Positions 6,162-8,312 of a DNA stretch of 8,312 bases are shown piece after piece; the stretch's first letter is position 1; each line of letters opens with the position of its first letter. Location: assembly GCA_938003885.1 (NCBI GenBank), contig CALKWT010000221.1, forward strand, positions 1 to 8,312. The letters are read 5' to 3'. Below the pieces are notes generated by a model, which was given only the letters and a program-made list of their open reading frames with translations, searched no databases and was not told the DNA's origin. The DNA comes from an uncultured Balneolaceae bacterium. Its GTDB lineage: Bacteria; Bacteroidota; Rhodothermia; Balneolales; Balneolaceae. The position numbers and the translations under genes are program-made.

Positions 6162-7688
6162 CTATACGTTAACCAGACTCAGCCAGGAACCTCCATCCTC
6201 ATAGTCATCCACGACTCCAGCCTCTTCGTTGTGTGTATATGAAGCTATCGTTGTCTTGATTTCGTTTCTGATAACTTTAAGGCTGTTGGCAATCATATCA
6301 CTGTTAAAACCGTGCTCTCCAAGTTTAAAGACCATGTCCATGGAAACCATCCTGCTTAGTGCACGCCCTAACTGAACCAGTTTTCTCTGGGCCATCTTTT
6401 GATCTACTTTAAAATCGGTAACATCTTTAAAATAGTCGGCAGATTGCTTTGTCAATGAGTAGGACTTCAGAAACTGATAGAGATTCGACTCCTTCGTTTT
6501 TCTCATACTTTTTAAGACAGCAGCTGTAATCTGCTGGTACAAGATATCGTTCGATCCTTCAAATATTTGAAACGGCCGGCTGTCCACCATCGACCTCCCT
6601 GCAATATGGTCCAGCTTATACCCCTGGGCACCAACCAACTGCAGAAGCGATTGTGAAGCTTCATGCATATAGTCGGTGACTACAGTTTTGATGGAGTTGG
6701 CCTGTACATCCATCCGGGATGTATTTTTACTCAGCGGTACGTTTGTACTTGTGAAAAAACTCATGGCAGAACTTATCGTAAAGTACGATTGCAGTTTGGC
6801 CAGGCGCTCCTTAACCTGATCGTAGTCGAACAGGCTGGATCCGCCCACCATCCGGGTCTTGCAGTGGGTGACCGCTTCATCCAACATTCTTTTTAGATGC
6901 CCTGTACTCATTCCGGGAAACTGAAGCCTGCTTCTGTGAAGAATATCCAGCATCATGGTTACACCGTTTGAATCGGGTTCAAGCCGATATTCTGATGGAA
7001 CCGTTATATCTATTTTGTTCCTTCCGTAGGGGAGCATGTAAAGACCAAGGTTCTTGTAATATTCCAATACATCAATCCCTCCATTGCTGCTGTCATGAAT
7101 AAAGAATCCAATATCTCTGGAGAGTTCACCATCTTCATTTCTTGATCGTGCAGTAATTAGCCAGAAGTCTGCCCATCCCGTCAATCCGGCCCAATGTTTC
7201 AGGCCTTCAATTTTATAGCTTTCGCTATTTTCATCATAGATAAAGCTTGTATTCATTTTAAGGGCATCTGAACCAAAATCGGGTTCAGTAATCATAAGCC
7301 CGCCCATATTTTTCTTTTTCAGAAATTTGCTAAAGATTTTCTGTTTGGCTTCCTCAGACCCGTAGTTGGCCACTGGCTGCAGGAATAGAGCCCCGTTGAT
7401 CCCCATCATCAACGAGAGGGGCAGAGACTGATATGAAGAAGCCTCAAGCATAGAGAGAGCCTCAGAAACGATCCCACCCCGGCCGTTATACTCTTCCGGT
7501 ATAAATGTGGACAGTGGACTGCATTCCAAAACCTCACGTAAGATATAAGGAGGTAATCCCCGTTTGGTCAACAACTCATTCTCATCGTTTCTTTCAGCAA
7601 ACAACTCATAAAGCTTCTGTTTATAGTCCGACAGAAATTGTTGAATGTCTTTCTTGAAAGTTATCTTACCAGATGTGTCCACGTTCAA
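6162..7688 (-). CDS. Acyl-CoA dehydrogenase family flavoprotein with C-terminal extension
   Basis: A 508-residue member of the acyl-CoA dehydrogenase family, FAD enzymes that oxidise acyl-CoA to 2-enoyl-CoA and pass electrons to ETF. The N-terminal helical domain is at about 15-128 (FIPEEYNGRGG at 62-72), followed by the flavin beta-domain signature MITEPDFGSD (132-141) and KHWAGLTGWADFWLITA (164-180). The C-terminal helical domain runs from about 245, with SRPFQIFEGSNDIL at 370-383; Glu377 sits where many family members have the catalytic base. About 125 residues follow, longer than short- and medium-chain enzymes, which recalls longer VLCAD-like forms. Substrate length cannot be read off. 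The start is TTG at 7688, supported by TAAGG 8 nt upstream; there is no ATG before the in-frame stop further up. It is the first gene of a unit with the sirtuin and SGNH genes. Confidence 0.92.
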   Translation of the reverse strand: MNVDTSGKITFKKDIQQFLSDYKQKLYELFAERNDENELLTKRGLPPYILREVLECSPLSTFIPEEYNGRGGIVSEALSMLEASSYQSLPLSLMMGINGALFLQPVANYGSEEAKQKIFSKFLKKKNMGGLMITEPDFGSDALKMNTSFIYDENSESYKIEGLKHWAGLTGWADFWLITARSRNEDGELSRDIGFFIHDSSNGGIDVLEYYKNLGLYMLPYGRNKIDITVPSEYRLEPDSNGVTMMLDILHRSRLQFPGMSTGHLKRMLDEAVTHCKTRMVGGSSLFDYDQVKERLAKLQSYFTISSAMSFFTSTNVPLSKNTSRMDVQANSIKTVVTDYMHEASQSLLQLVGAQGYKLDHIAGRSMVDSRPFQIFEGSNDILYQQITAAVLKSMRKTKESNLYQFLKSYSLTKQSADYFKDVTDFKVDQKMAQRKLVQLGRALSRMVSMDMVFKLGEHGFNSDMIANSLKVIRNEIKTTIASYTHNEEAGVVDDYEDGGSWLSLVNV

Positions 7689-8256
7689 AATTGTAACCTT
7701 AGTTTTTATGTGTATTGTGATCAGTAAATATAAGCATAAACGGGCTTATAATCATTTCAGTACTAAAAAAGCGTTAATTAAGCAATTATTTTACTGACTT
7801 TGAACTACTTATGTAGTCATTGATCACAATTAGCAGATAGAGACAGTCTAAACCATTCAAAATTTAGAAGCAGTTTATACTACCTACTGAAGACAATAAA
7901 ACTTACAGATACCAGTAATAAACATTACCAGTTCTCTTTAGGTGCAATAATTACTTATCCATTAGAAAGATATCTAATTGTTTGGGGTCGTGCACACCTT
8001 TATTAAGATCTAAGGTATTTTTCAATCAGAGCTGCCCGACACTCTCCCCAATTTAAAATCTCTATTTAAAGAGTTTTTTGCTACTCTCTTACTTACTTCT
8101 CCCTGTTGAAGCCAGAACACTAAACATGAACTTCTACGCTTCCATCCGGACTTTAACTGAATTCACTACAGGCCGATTTCCTATTCATACCTCGCAATAA
8201 ATTCTTCAACATCCGTAGAAACATTACACGAATAAATTTTTCTAAACTCCTTAAAA
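7689..8256. other. Gene-poor leader region upstream of the acyl-CoA dehydrogenase operon
   Basis: About 570 bp, AT-rich, with stops in all frames and no recognisable gene. It should contain the operon promoter, but no convincing promoter pair could be fixed by eye. Contents are a 10-bp inverted pair, ATTGTGATCA (7714-7723) and TGATCACAAT (7821-7830); a small dyad ACTAC / GTAGT (7804-7808 / 7813-7817); and a possible folded element at 7982-8051 followed by a weak hairpin and six T (8060-8079). A 24-codon frame with ATG at 8126 (ends 8200) and a 23-codon open stretch on the minus strand (8252-8181) are too short to call. Confidence 0.6.
7697..7701 (-). promoter_or_regulatory. Ribosome binding site TAAGG that sets the TTG start of the acyl-CoA dehydrogenase
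   Basis: Read on the minus strand, TAAGG lies 8 nt before TTG AAC GTG. The frame stays open further upstream but offers no ATG before an in-frame TAA about 60 bp up. The site therefore decides the start at TTG 7688. It is one of the few clear Shine-Dalgarno sites in this window. Confidence 0.6.
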
Positions 8257-8257
8257 C

Positions 8258-8296
8258 AAAAAAAGCCTGATCTTTTTATGGATCGGGCTTTTTTTT
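8258..8296. terminator. Bidirectional intrinsic (Rho-independent) terminator
   Basis: AGCCTGATC (8264-8272) pairs with GATCGGGCT (8281-8289), with one T-G wobble, around an 8-base loop. An A7 tract (8258-8264) lies before the stem and a long T tract (8289-8296) after it, so the A and T tracts extend the stem and it can stop transcription in either direction. No gene on the plus strand leads into it, so it most likely ends a minus-strand gene beyond the right edge and shields the acyl-CoA dehydrogenase operon from read-through. Confidence 0.9.
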
Positions 8297-8312
8297 GTTA
8301 TTTAATAAGAGA

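Noticed and set aside
8126..8200. 24-residue plus-strand frame MNFYASIRTLTEF...
   Set aside because: It is too short, has no ribosome binding site, and shows no sign of coding beyond an ATG and a stop.

Overview
The window looks like a chromosomal stretch from a Bacteroidota/Balneolota-type bacterium (inference). The clues are the start of an outer-membrane beta-barrel/TonB-receptor-like protein with a carboxypeptidase-regulatory-like N-terminal domain, a sirtuin that lacks all zinc-binding cysteines, an SDR with the MGGFQG insertion before its active-site Tyr, AT-rich leaders and mostly weak Shine-Dalgarno sites. There is no phage, CRISPR, rRNA or tRNA signal.

Layout from left to right. (1) 1-413, minus: N-terminal 137 residues of an outer-membrane receptor, cut by the window edge. 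(2) 414-1184: gene-poor spacer holding copy A (694-951) of a dispersed repeat. (3) 1185-2453, minus: a divergent Nramp-superfamily transporter without the canonical metal-binding motifs. (4) 2454-3147: second gene-poor spacer with copy B (2670-2926) of the same repeat, in the same orientation and about 80% identical by eye, then a short cluster of TTtAGCAGA repeats. (5) 3148-4501, plus: a two-gene unit, an SDR oxidoreductase and, 4 bp later, an exported glycine-rich protein built from an internal two-fold repeat. (6) 7688-4591, minus: a tight three-gene unit, acyl-CoA dehydrogenase, then a zinc-less sirtuin deacylase, then an SGNH/GDSL-type hydrolase. The first junction is 7 bp and the second is an 8-bp overlap. 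It converges on unit (5). (7) 7689-8312: about 620 bp without a convincing gene, ending in a strong bidirectional intrinsic terminator that insulates the acyl-CoA dehydrogenase operon from whatever lies to the right.

The most notable items are: the direct repeat pair that brackets the transporter, which behaves like non-coding DNA (substitutions even over codon positions) although an open frame crosses both copies; the operon linking acyl-CoA oxidation to a NAD-dependent lysine deacylase with no zinc site; an SGNH protein with its block III Asn replaced by Phe; and the gapless 74-residue internal duplication in the exported protein. I found no convincing wholly new multi-gene defence or biosynthetic system. 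The ACAD-sirtuin-SGNH unit is the best candidate for an unexplored functional association.
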